NCBI GenBank assembly: GCA_947652115.1 | Contig: OX393565.1 | Coordinates: 17,875,690 to 17,939,689, forward strand | From: Blastomussa wellsi | Taxonomy: Eukaryota > Cnidaria > Anthozoa > Scleractinia > Plerogyridae | DNA: 64,000 bases | Direction of reading: 5' to 3' | In this document: one piece after another, positions 11,198 to 24,100 of the stretch | How positions within the stretch are numbered: position 1 is the first letter of the stretch | Layout of the letters: the number at the start of each line of letters is the position of its first letter | The notes under the pieces: model-generated | What the model saw: the letters and a program-made list of their open reading frames with translations, nothing else | Told to the model about the DNA's origin: nothing | Database searches by the model: none | Program-made: the position numbers and the translations under genes

Positions 11198-12113
11198 TTA
11201 CTTTTTCTTCGAGGAAAAGAACTGTTTGACCACTTCCTTAAACTTGCGCTTGTTTTTAACGGTGACATCGTCAACATGCTCGTCTGTTTCTACAGGCTCG
11301 TCGCCAGTCGTGTATTCCATTTCGGCGGATACCCAGTCACCCCAACTTCTTCTATTTAACTGAGATAATTTTCTTTTAGGTTCACTTGTGCCAGAAACGT
11401 TTGTGAGCGAGAAACTGAGTTTATCCCTTTTTTCTTTTGACGTTTTACGAGTCCTGCTATTGAGTGTGTTAGAAGGTGAACTTCCAGGTGTTTCAGAAAC
11501 TCCAGAATCTGCAAGACTTTCTTGAGAAATATGCGACAGACTCTTCTTGCTTCCAGATAAAGGTGAGGACTCTACGGAAAATACACTAGATGCCCTCGAA
11601 CAAACTGAATTTCGCGCATTGTCAGATGGCCTTCTCCTTGTTAACAGAGATTGATGCCTCGGTATCCAGACGTCGGCAGAACTCCGAAGTGATTCATCCT
11701 TTTCTTTTGTCAAACTAGGGTCTGACAACACCTTGTCTCTTATTTTGTTTTCGTGCTCTTTTAATTGTAAGTTAGATAGATATCCCAACGAAACTGGACG
11801 AGGTCTTGTTGGGGACGTAACAGCATTTTTCCTAAAGCATTTTTTAGATGGACTGCATGGTGGTGTATAGTGTATTATAGTATCTTTATCTCCAAGCTCG
11901 ACATTTCCATTTTCATCTTCAGTATTCTCTTGCCCTTGCACAGGCCTACTTTGCTCAATGCAATCCTGATCGTTTTCATTTTCTTTTGAAGGGATGTCTA
12001 TTTCCCCCAGGCTTTCCTGTTTAAACGGTTCCTCCGTCGACCGCCGCCATTTTTTGGACCTTCGTTGCCAGTTCCTGATCAAACTGTCAGCCGCCATTCG
12101 AAAAACACTTTGC
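11198..12113 (-). CDS. RhoGEF gene, last coding exon (disordered tail, basic C-terminus)
   Basis: Acceptor AACAG at 12114 and stop TAA at 11198-11200 bound 304 codons plus the stop. The tail is Ser/Thr/Pro-rich with likely phosphosites (SPTRPRPVSLGYLS, RRPSDNARNS, SRASSVFSVESS) and ends in a Lys-rich helix that could bind acidic membrane or partners. An internal ATG (12097) is not the start, because the frame continues upstream to the acceptor. Confidence 0.9.
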
Positions 12114-15100
12114 CTGTTAAATAGAAAATGAGAGCAAACATTATTACTTGACGATTTTATACTAGTAACAGGCTAACAACCAAGTTGGGTTGCGGTAGTT
12201 TCTAAGTCTGTCGTCTGAAACGTTTAGCTAAAGGCCTAAAGAGGACAATTAAATATTTGTTTCACTTAAATACATAATAAATAAAGATGATTTTTGGCCG
12301 ACACAGACCAGGTTTTCAGACATGATTTTTGTTCACCCCCACCATGTTTATTCTGAGCTATTCAGCTATTTCTTTTTACCTTTCAGCTCCCTCTTAAGTA
12401 AGGGCCACCATGCCTAATTAATTTCCTCATAATTTTACTTTCATAAAAAACTGCCAAAAAATACTTCCAGACTCACCCAGAATTCTTGCTTTCTTTTATA
12501 TCCTCACTGTCTCCTTCTTCTTCGATGGCAGCAAACTCCTCGGTTGCATCTCGTTCATAGAATGTCTCCACGTCTCCAGTACTGGTAGGCCTCGATCTTC
12601 TTCCGTCTATGGTCCTTCCATCAACTCCATTAGCGCGATAAAGTGTGGGAGATGCACTGATTAAAATAAATGGAACGATTCTTACCTTATAAAATAACAA
12701 CTAGGGTCATGTTATTGATGCTGTTGGTAGTGTAAAGAAAAAAAGCAAACAAAGCATATTTAACGACACTGCTTCGTTCTCGCTGACGTTTTGTTTTCGA
12801 ACGGCGACGAGCTGAACTTAAATTTGCAAAAGCTTGGTCGTATCTTTACTTTTTATTCTTGTTTTGTTTGCAACTTTCTAACCCCAAAATGCAACCGATC
12901 TAGATGCCGGTCTACATGGGAAAATCTAGGCCGTGGTCAATATCGATGTTAGGCAATCAAATCGGTAAATTCGCTAGTTTCTAGTCCACGTGAGACACGG
13001 CCGTATAATGGAAGTGTAACGACTAGTTTTTTTTTTATTATAGACATCAAACTTTTAATATCCCACCCACCACATTAGTCTAATCTGTCTCTTGGTCACC
13101 AAAGAAACCAAAAATTGCGAAGATATTTTGTTGGTTATAAGAGTGAAACTCTATCTTAAAGAATAACAAACTACAAAGTTAAATTATATATCTTACTTCT
13201 CTTCTGAAATAACCGCTTGAGCCGTGCTTCGCTCGGGTGATCCATCTTGTGAGAATGGGTTTCCCGGTCCAGCAGATTCCATCGACAGCGTTGATACGCT
13301 GCTGGTTCTAATAGAACCTCTGTGAAAATAAGAAACTAACCTGTTTTCACGTTATCGAATCTCTAGTGGAAGGCAGTTTTCAACCTTTGTTAAACGCTGT
13401 GAACTGTTAAAAAGGGAACTAGCCACCTTCAAACCACATGGACATGTTTTTGGAAAGTCAGTTTTGTTACTTCTCGAAGAGGGCAAAAACGAATGATGTT
13501 AAAAAGAGAAGAAACGATTTTTTTCATAAAGTTTGAATTTGCTAATCGAAAGTGGTTCTTATTATTTTGCACGCGGCCAAATCATAGTTTTAACCTCACT
13601 GTGAAGCATGAACTGAACGTTTCACCCTGATATGTGTGTGTACATTCACGCTAGCAAGCTGGAAATGGCCCAGAATTATCCCAAATTTAATATCGATTAA
13701 GAAATTTCCTAAATATCTACAGATAAAACTGTAACCATCTGTTTGCATTACAATCATTGTTTCTGCGTCATAACTTGCCCCAGTCTTTTCTGAAATTCCA
13801 CCTTTGCCACCTTTGACCGGATAGGAGCGGCAAAAAGTCGGATTTTTTTCTCTTTCATTAACATATTTGGTTAGGCCTTTTCCATAAATAAACTTAAAAA
13901 CAATAAAAAGTTTTTACTTCATTCTTGTGTTGTTCCTGGTTACTATTATCAATGGAATATAACAAAGAGGTGGATAAAGAGCACTGAAATAAGTTAAGCA
14001 CCTGTCATTTTCCTGGGAATTTGGTCTGTTCTTCTGGATCTCTTTTCCCTTCTTTTTCAATGACCTGTGTATACGTTAAATCAAATAAAAACATAGAATT
14101 TAGTCAATTTTCCCGTAAATACATTGCAGTTATAATTACTGGTGATCGAAAGTGGAGTGACAGGATAAGTGAAAGAACTGTCATGCATAGCATAGATCAA
14201 TAATGAATTAATCAGACTTAGTTTTTAAAGTTGTCAACATCTACCATTTTTGGAGATGCGTGCCGATTAAAAATAGATGCTTAGATTTTGTCTAACATTA
14301 AAAGTTATGGCGATGTGTATAGACCAGTCTGACAATTTAATAGTAAAAGGCTGACGCCCGTATAAAAATTAATATAATCAACTTACCTCTTTTTAAAGCT
14401 CCGTCGCAGCTGAGAGTTGTTGGCAAGCTTGCAAGAGCTTTGAATGGAATCGTTTAGAATATTAATCATTTGCTTCATGGTTTCCAAGGCGTTCTCGATG
14501 TGGAAACTGTCAGGATGTCCTGCGTCTGTGTACTTTGAAAGTTGCTGTGGAAAAGATGAAAAAGAAAATGAAAACATATGGCAAAGGTGAAATGTTCAGT
14601 TATGGCACGAGCGTGGGACAGAGAAAAATCTGAGTCATCGACAGGATTGGAACTGGTGACCTCCCTGATACTGGACGGGTGCTCTAACCAACTGAGCTAC
14701 GAGAACCATTGGTGAGCTAGGGCCAATTACTAAGTTCATATATGATGCAAGTCATGCATACTGTAAGGATTAACAATGTCGAAAGCAAAATGAGTGTGAT
14801 AAATATGAAAGATGGTAGTTTTACGGCTTTCATGTTTATCACAGAAAATGAAGCAGGCCTGATGCGCCACTTTTACTCAAGGAGCTAGGTAACAGGTGAC
14901 ACAACATGAAGACGATGTTCCAAGATTAAGATAATGGACTACAGGAACACTCAAAAGTAACCACGCCCACACGCACCACGCATTCACGAGATGTTAGTCA
15001 TGTCCCGAGAGAAACTCGTCTTGCAAGGGGCTAAAAACTGTAAGTACAGTCACAGTGCTCTATTATACTTCTCGAGGCAGCTTCAGAGAGACAAAGAAAC

Positions 15101-18100
15101 TACGTACGGGCATCTCGGTTACAGTTATTTTCTGTCCCTCAAAGAAAAGGAGTAAGCGAGAAAACAGTTGAGTATTATCGCGACCGATCAGAATAGAAGC
15201 CCGACCACAGTTGGAAAGAGTTACAGTCTTTGCTTATGAGGGGTGTCAACTCTATGAAGATTTTGTCGGGAATCGATCGGCAGACTCGGGAAATTTTCGG
15301 AAAAGCATGAGGTAATGCATTTCAAAAAATTTCGTGAATTTTGAGTTCTTTGTTAAGAAAATTGGGAATATTTTCCAAATTTTCGTGACGACTTTCCCTT
15401 ATACCGGACAGTTTACGGGGTCATTTTAGCAAACTTCTCCAGTTTTGATTTCCGGGATCAACATATTGGCGAACCCAGATCTTGAAATATGTAAATTAAT
15501 AAGATAATTTGGTTTTATCAACTGGGTTGATGATGTGAATTGGCCACCGTAAAGAGATTCGAGAGCTGACGTTTCGAGCGTTAGCCCTTCTTCGGAGCGA
15601 ATCGAGGAATTGTGGGTCGTGTGTGGTTTATATACAGAAAGAGGGAGCTACGCTATTGGTTGGTGCCTGGTAACGTGAAAAACAACAGAATATATTAGTT
15701 AAAATGAAAAGCGTTCGTTGATACCGTGAGGATTAATAGTGCCGATTTGAAAAATAAATTTTTGTTCTAGAGCTTTGCGGCTTTCCGTGTTTCCTTGATG
15801 AAGGGAAAGGCCGCAGACTGCCATATGTTGCTTGGAATGATTGGGGAGATTAAAGGGTCTCGTCTCCCCAATCATTCTAAGCAACATATGGCAGTCTGCG
15901 CAATTTCTCTTCATTAAGGAAGCACGTAAAGCCGCAAAACTCTAGAACAAAAATTTATTTTTCAAATCGACACTCTTATCGGCACTCTTATCAATTATTT
16001 ATTCTGTTGTTTCTCACGTTACCGGGCACCAACCAATAGCGTAGCTCCATCTTTCTGTATATAAACCACACACGACCCACAATTCCTCGATTCCGACGAA
16101 GGGCTAACGCTCGAAACGTCAGCTCTCGGTTTACGGTGCCCAATTCACATTGTCAACCCAGTTGATAAAACCAAATTATCTTGTTATACTTCCCACTGAC
16201 GCAGCACCACAGTTTCTTTAGAAACTTGCCCCCTCTGTTCATATGTAAATTAATAGTTTGTATAACACTTTACTTACCCTAAGAAGAAGAACATATCGCG
16301 GAAGTCTTTGAATTGGAGTGAGAAGAAAGGCGGGTAAATCTAGTCCTTCACATTCTGTCTTGGATGAACAATTCTGAAAGGTAACACAGAAGAAAAGTAC
16401 AACATTAAAATGACAACATAAGAACAAGAAAGTGATAAGACCACTACTATTATTTCTGGTCATCTTGAAGGACCAAAACAAAAGGTTTCAAACTAGTTCA
16501 TTCTGGCGCGAAATATTGCAGTAGCACACATTCTTAATAATTGATTGGTATAAAATATTTCAAACCTATTTTGTTTTGGTACGTCAAAAACTACATAAAA
16601 GGTAGGCCCTTTAAAGCAAGTTACTACTTGTATAGTTTCAATCCTATTTACGGATATTTTTGTTGCTGTTAAACAAAAGACAAGTGGTTTATATCTATAT
16701 CATACTTTTTACTGGCCTACCTGTAAAAATTTCCTAAATTTTTGGGATCCTCTTGAACCTTTGTTTATCACACCAATCGCCTTGGGAAAGTTGTTTACGT
16801 AATTGGAATAAATTCGTAAAACATCAATCTGCGAATGAAGGAGGAAATAACAATGAACACATGAATTACTAGACAAATTAAAAGTTGCAGCGAATAACCA
16901 GTTGTGCTTGAGAGTAATATAAGAATGTTTTTTAACTTCTATTGTGGTACACTCGTAAACATTATTTGTCTCAGTTTGCTTAGGCAAATGGTCGCGTACA
17001 AAAAGATCAATGATCTTCGTGTCAAAGTTTTAATAGGATCAACCTACAGGTCAGTAGCTACCGCCAGAGTTGATTGATTTTAGCTGCTTACACTCTCCCA
17101 TAACCGCAGGATTCTCACCGTCTTTAAAACAATACAGGCCGGTAGACCATTAACTGAATAACACCCGTCAAGGAGAAGACTTCTTGCAATGGTCTTAAAT
17201 AAGCAGCAATTGACGTATGCTACAATATGTTATTATCAATAGATCAGGTGGTGACGACAATCGTGAAGCAAGCAATGTCTCAACAAGCAAAGGAATAATT
17301 TAAATGTCACTAAGAAAAAACACTTTTCAAAGACAAAATACAGAATATATTAAGAGGGCAAACCGGTCGCGACTTACGTGATAAGAACCGCTGAGCTTCG
17401 TAAATATATCTCCCACAATGCCTTGTAACTTCCAGTTTTGAAGCCTTTCTTCTAAATCCTTCATAAAGTGAGTGTGGCTTGTACGTATGTGTATTAGCTC
17501 CCCTGGGAAAAGAATGCTAGAAGAAGAGAAACAAAGTCAACGCGTTAGTCTGAGGCTCAAAGGCTCCAAAATTGAATATGATTATGCTAAATCAATATAT
17601 ACACAAGCTGTTAACTGTATAAGACGCCGCAAATACAGAGAATAATCAGCTAGAGGATATTTGTGTTGAAGTTCTGGTACTTCAACCTCAGTACAAGTTA
17701 ACATAGGATACAATATAAGTGAGAAATGATCATGGCAGTGAATTTTCCAATATAAGCAATTTACGAAGCCAGAAAAGTTTAGGTATTCAACGGAATTCCA
17801 ACTCGTGACCTCCTCGATACCGTCGACGCTCTACTAACTGAGTTATGTATCCACACATTGGGAGCAAGCTTCAATTGCGGTTCAGATCCAGCTGAAGCCC
17901 TGATTTTTCAGGCTCTTTTTAATATCCAATCGCTTAATTTTTTTTAATAGCTTCTCACTTTAATCTCAATTCGCAGTTCATATATGGATGATTTGATTGT
18001 AAATGTAGGCGGGCTTATTGTTAAATAGTTATGAAAAAGGAAATCATAAAAGAGAACGAAAATGGTAAAACTTTAAAATAAGTAAAAAATAGCAAACAAA

Positions 18101-21100
18101 TAAAGTTATATATATTGTTTGCCCAGTTAGATGAGCATGCACGATATGTTTTCAAGTAAAACAATCATTAGCGATATTTTTTGAATACCAAATAGATTTT
18201 TATCAATGAATTTGTTATATACCTTTTCCACTCCTTGTACGCTGTAATCTTTTACTTGGATGGTGTTTTTAATAAAGTTTCTATTTGTCTTTTTTTAATA
18301 AATGAATACCACTTACTCAATTTCTTTGGGTGGTATTAAATTGCGCTCTCTCATTGGCTCCTCGAATACCTGAAAGAATTGTTCAGGGATAACACAACTG
18401 TATCATGTAACTAATACCATGTTAAAACTGCAGAACTGGATACACTTTGTGGTTAAATGCAATACCTTGTCCTAAGACTGGCCTTAAATTAAAACTCTTG
18501 ATCTACGCATTTTTAATATGTGTGGTTAAATGAGTTTGTTTTCTTTTTTCTATACAAAGCATCGATATAAATGACCAAAAACAGAAAATTTCAATTAGCA
18601 CAAATCGACATTTAAAACCCATAGAGTAAGCGCAGAAATCTCACCTCTTTAAGGGTTCTTAGACAGGAAAGATATTTCTTTTCTGTTTCCAAGATCTCCT
18701 TGGCAACCTGATATCTCTTTTCTGCATCAAGAGAACAAACACAGACAAATTGGCTTTCGGTATTTCTAAACACAGACGGGGTAACTTTTCGTGATCAGAA
18801 AGCATAGAGAAGTTGAAAAATCATTTTAATTTCTTAACCTTTAAACTGAGCGCTCATAATATAGAGCAGTTTTTGTTCCAAGGGGTCACAAAAGTAAGGA
18901 GAAAGTAAGGAAAAAAGAGGATACAATTAACTAAAGGGCGTTAAGTGCATGTGACAATGACTTTGTGTCCTCATCGAAATATTATGATAAAAACGGAAAA
19001 AAGTTAGTTGTTTTTTCCAAAAAAGATGCTTAACGACGTCAATTCGATTAACTTTCCTGCATGTAGAAACAAATAAATCACACGCACATACACTCAATGA
19101 GGGACTTGCATGTATTTTAAGCCTGTGATATATTCAGATTTTTGTCACATTACATTGTCGATTTAAAAAGCACGTCTTGTTGGCGTGAAAGTGGAAGACT
19201 ACTCCACAGTTCCCCAGCCTAATGCAATAAACGAAGTTCCTAACACATTGTAACCACAGAAGTTACAGACATACAGGCGGATGAATGAACAAATATGTAA
19301 TATCGATGGAGGTAAGTAATCATTAAATGCTGAACAAAGGTCGCTGAAGTTTTCTCTTTCCTTTGCTCTGACATAATAGCTTATGTTTATCAGTTTAATA
19401 TGAATCAAAGTGCTATGGTTAAATCTGCTTTTTGCCAATTCTTCAAAGATTAAATCAAATCGTCTTTCTCAGCTTTCATCTTCCCTACTAATATCCAGTC
19501 ACTTGCTTAAGTGTCTTCTATTTTGTCGGTATTTTGTCCTGACGTTTGCCAGCTTGAAGTAGCAAATTCTCGTTTCGCTTAGGTGTTCCTTTTGCAATCT
19601 TTTAGATTTATCGATAAACGTAAACCATAAAACGTACGTGGGGGCTCTGGGCTTCACAGACATCTTTTCTCGCGAAATCTCATCATATCACAAAATGTAC
19701 TTTTCGTGATGGATACATACCGTCTTTTTTCGTTCGCATGCTTGAGGCCTGGAAGGTAAAAGTGTTTCGTCTTTCTCTCGTTCTTGGAGGTTGATCGACA
19801 AAAGCAGGAAGGACGAGGTTGGCTAGCATTTCATGTTTAGCCTTCGCTTGTATACTGAGCTGATTATCTGTGAAAGTAGACAACACAAAAAGGCTCACTT
19901 GACCTTTGTATTTATTGGCGACTCTAACGATTATGCGCAATAAGGCGGGCAGGGAACTAACAAGCACAACTGCGCATGATCATGAAAGTTCGCCATGTAG
20001 CTGTTTTTTCTTGTAGTTGCGTGTCTTTTCTAGGTCTAAGAACCATGGGTGCCAAAGGCTTTTCAAATCACGATACCTTAAAAATCTTTGAACTCACGAT
20101 GCTTTAAACTTTCCTTTTTTTCAGTCCCCCTTAAACAAATTAATATTGTAGTTAAATATATCAATCTTTAGTTTAAATTAACATTTTTAGATTTGGCAAG
20201 GACAAATATAGTGATGAAATTTGTGTTTCAATTTTTGCTGATTTCATATACTTTTTAATATTATTACTAACATGTAATTGAAATCGTTAAATCCCTCATT
20301 AAATTAAATTAAATACAAATTCTTCAGTGAAAAATCCCTCCGTTAGGCCTTTCGTGAGATCAACCACGAGAATGCGTTTGTGGTCATATTACAAACCCCC
20401 GTGAACTATTGGTCCCAGTTTGCTAATAAATTTCATGCCACAGATTTCTGGCAGCCTGAATAATACACAAAAAAGTTTTTAGTCCTTTTTAGAAAGGCTG
20501 TAGAGTTTTTTCTCGGAAGGAAAAGTCCTTTTAATTACAGCAGAATAAGAGGTCACACGCGACTTTTTAACAGCCCACCGGAAAAATATTCATAACATGT
20601 GTTCGAGTCATGCAATACACGGTGCTGATACAGAGCATAATTGACATTCTTCTTACGTTATTTTGACGAGTAGACATTTTGCATCTTTTTAAGCAATATT
20701 GTTCATGTTTTCGGTAATTAGTATTATTTGGGTTTTGTACAGGACGGCGAGTATTGGCGACCTTTGGTGCTAACTGCCATTGTTCTACTGAAGAGGTCAT
20801 TTTCTTGACTTGATCTCAGTTCAAGAGACCAAACTATTTAAATGATTTGAACTGAAAAAGTAGAAATTCCTGGATTTGGTACCTTTATGACCTTTATGAA
20901 AAGCGTTTCTCGCTCTGAGCACAAAACTAGATTACTTATAATTGAATGGAATTTACACTACCAGATACGTACAAAAATTCTCAATCAACCTTGTTTTTAG
21001 CTCCTCGAACGTTATCGATAAGTTGTGTGTGCACTGATCTCAAGAAAACCAACTTTAACAAAGATTGAAAATTTACGAATGAGAATTTTCTCACCAACAC

Positions 21101-24100
21101 CGGCGGCCCTGGAAGTCCTTCTTCTCAACCCCACAGGGTAAGCGAGATGAGATTGTGAATTTCGTCGTCTCGCTATGACCGTGAGAGCTGGTGCCTGGAA
21201 TATAATAATGATGTCATGTCACTACACGATTTAGTATGCCGTGTAACGGAAGTATGATGTGTCACCGCGCCCTTACCTCAAACCAACACTGGATGCGAGA
21301 AACGGAAGTCAAAGTTAAAATTAAGTGTTTAACGTTTTATAATTAACGTGACCACAAGTATTGTGATAAGCAAAATATTGTAGCATATGTCCACAATTTG
21401 GTAATGATTACGAGTCGCTTTATGAAGCAGATCGTTCATTCAGGGAACCATTCACGAGAAAAGTTTACATTGCCAACATTAAGACTAACAATGTATTTAA
21501 CAGTCACCTAGCAAATATCACATTGAAAGGTTTATAACTTTGAATACGTAAATAGTCGCAAATAGCTGGCTTGAGTGAATTGCTTACGAAGCATTCAAGC
21601 GAAATTTGTGGTAGCAACTAGCAACTGTATCACTTAATATTATTATTTTTATCCCGCAGAATTTGCAAGATTTTACAGTAGTTTGGATGAAGAGAGATAT
21701 TTTAAAAAGGTAACTGAGGTTTTTGAGCGAAAAGAATGAAAATCTTCTGCACAAAAACCAAAGAACTGCGTGATGCCAAGATTAAACGGTACATTGACGC
21801 CGTTGAGTCTGCATATAAATTTGGTCCTTAAAACCACAGGAATAATATTGAATTCCTGTTCAGAAAAAGCAAATTTTATAAATGGACAAATTCTCATCAC
21901 AAATCGCAATAAGAGCCGGCAGTAAAACTTGTCGGTCTGGCAGTTGAACTTCTGTAGGTTTGAGCTACAGAATAAACGCCGTGTGCAGCGATTTTACATG
22001 CAAGTTTGTGGTCCGTTAACGTCCAAAAACACCTGTTACCATGCACACGCTTACAATCTTAACAATAATGCGATATTGGCACACCTTATTTATGATAACG
22101 AATAAATTTTCAGAATAACATACCAGCTCTAAGTAAATCGAAGAATCGTCCTCCGATATTCCCAGCATATCTATTCTATTCACAAGGCCGCAATCACGTC
22201 GTTTGTTTGATCTACACAGCAAAGAAGAATGCTAAACCCCTTGTTGACTGTTGAAATCATTTGATTTTAAGCTGTTTGTCAATCTGAAGGCCGACAGGAT
22301 ATCGAGCCAGTTTTCAACCGTCGAACGACAGGAAGAACGCGGCTGAACTGTTTTCACGCTGAGTGTACTTCGTCAACCAAGAAAATTTCAAACCGCATCG
22401 TTTGCTTGTTCGAAGAATTCCATTTGACATCACTGTACAATGCGTGGTATGAACACCCAGCATGACGTATTTATGATCACGTGACGAGAGCAACTTGCCA
22501 ACGATGAAGGGCTAAAACGCACTTATCTATTTAGTGACTGGATGGTAACCAAAAATAATTTTTTAAGTACATAGGAAAAGTTTTCTATCGATTTAAATTT
22601 AGTCGTTTAAATTAATGTAAGAAAAAAAGTAAGGGAAATTAATGGTCATATTGCGATTTCATGAAGATAATGGTCTCGAGATGATTATCAGCGGCGCGCA
22701 GCAGCAGATAGATGATCCGACGCAGGCCATTGCAGAGATTGTTCCGTTTACTAAAAAAATATTCGTCAAACTTTTGAAAATAAGATTACCGATTTTAAAT
22801 GCCTATTATGTTGAGTTCATTAATTAAACTATTTACGGATACGAAGGCATTGGCGGGCATGTCTATTGATGCCGCTTTTAAGCAATACTGTACACCGACA
22901 TCGGTGCCACCTCGAAGATTTTTTTTTTTATGTTCTGATATTCGACTTGCACCAGAAGCATAAAAATAATTAAATTAACTCAAATTGATATAAAATTATC
23001 TCAATGCGAATGAAAGAAATCAGATTGCTGGAAATATCACTTTTATCTTGCAAAATCAAAAAAACTCCTGCGCATACCGAGCCAAGTTCTGTTTCTCTGA
23101 TATGATCGTGAATGACAAGATATTCACCTATATAAAGGTTGTGAATTTTGCTGAACTATGTTTGGAATCTTTTAGCAACGGCGGTCTATTTTTTTGACTA
23201 TGCAAGGCAAATATTAACTTTGAGGGGGTCTGTTCTTTCGTATGCAAATGATGCCTTTTTTAGCTTAGAGAACTAAGAATTTCGGCGTATAGCGTTTATT
23301 TAGTCATTTTACTGAATGAAATTACAGAAAATTTTTAAAAATAGTAAGTAGAATTATTTCTTTGCTCATTTCACTTGCACGTACGCTTAAAATTTTAACT
23401 GACCCGAAAACACTCGAACAACAAATACGCATTTAATATAAAAATGAAAACTCATTTTTAAATTTCTAACTGGAGTCGTACCGTATCGTTGCATTGTTCT
23501 CTATTTCCGTTGCTATTTAAATTTCCTGTAATGCCATGGATACAATAGCCTGCGTCGCAGACGGACAAAACCGCCGGCCGAGGATTGTGACACGTCCGGC
23601 TGCAACGCAGGCTATGGATGCAATCCATTTTGTAAGATAATGTCATGTAGTTTTAAGTATTAGACCTACACTTTTTGTTACGTGAAGGTGAACATGGAAT
23701 AAAATTATCATCTCATGAACTCGTATCATTTTGAATAAGTACTAACCAATTAATTGGTACTCAGTTTTGACCCAATCAGACGCTGCTAGCTCGACACACT
23801 CCGTCGATATTAAAATGCTGCTTCAAAAAAGAATACTGTAAATTTACCATATGAAGTCTTGCCATTTTGGCATATGCAATATGTCACGTGTTATTTGAAG
23901 CGAGAACGCAAAATTAGCGTGGTAACCTTAAAACGAAATAAATCGCATTTAATAGACACCACCTATATACCATGATTTGCTTCTGGTCGGAAAGCTTATC
24001 ATTTTTTAAAATTAAATTAATCACCTTTTTAAGAACTCAAATTATTGTCGTTCAAGGCAGATCAAGCTTCTAGATAGCGCAACAAAGGATAATTATTATT

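Noticed and set aside
15699..15914. 71-codon minus-strand ORF as a stand-alone gene
   Set aside because: Its 5' part reads through the palindrome centre into the opposite copy; only the part below 15849 is Penelope-like.
22124..22211. Possible RhoGEF exon with good splice sites
   Set aside because: Phases 2 to 0 do not fit between the exons ending phase 1 (27283) and starting phase 1 (19867). It could only be used in another transcript.
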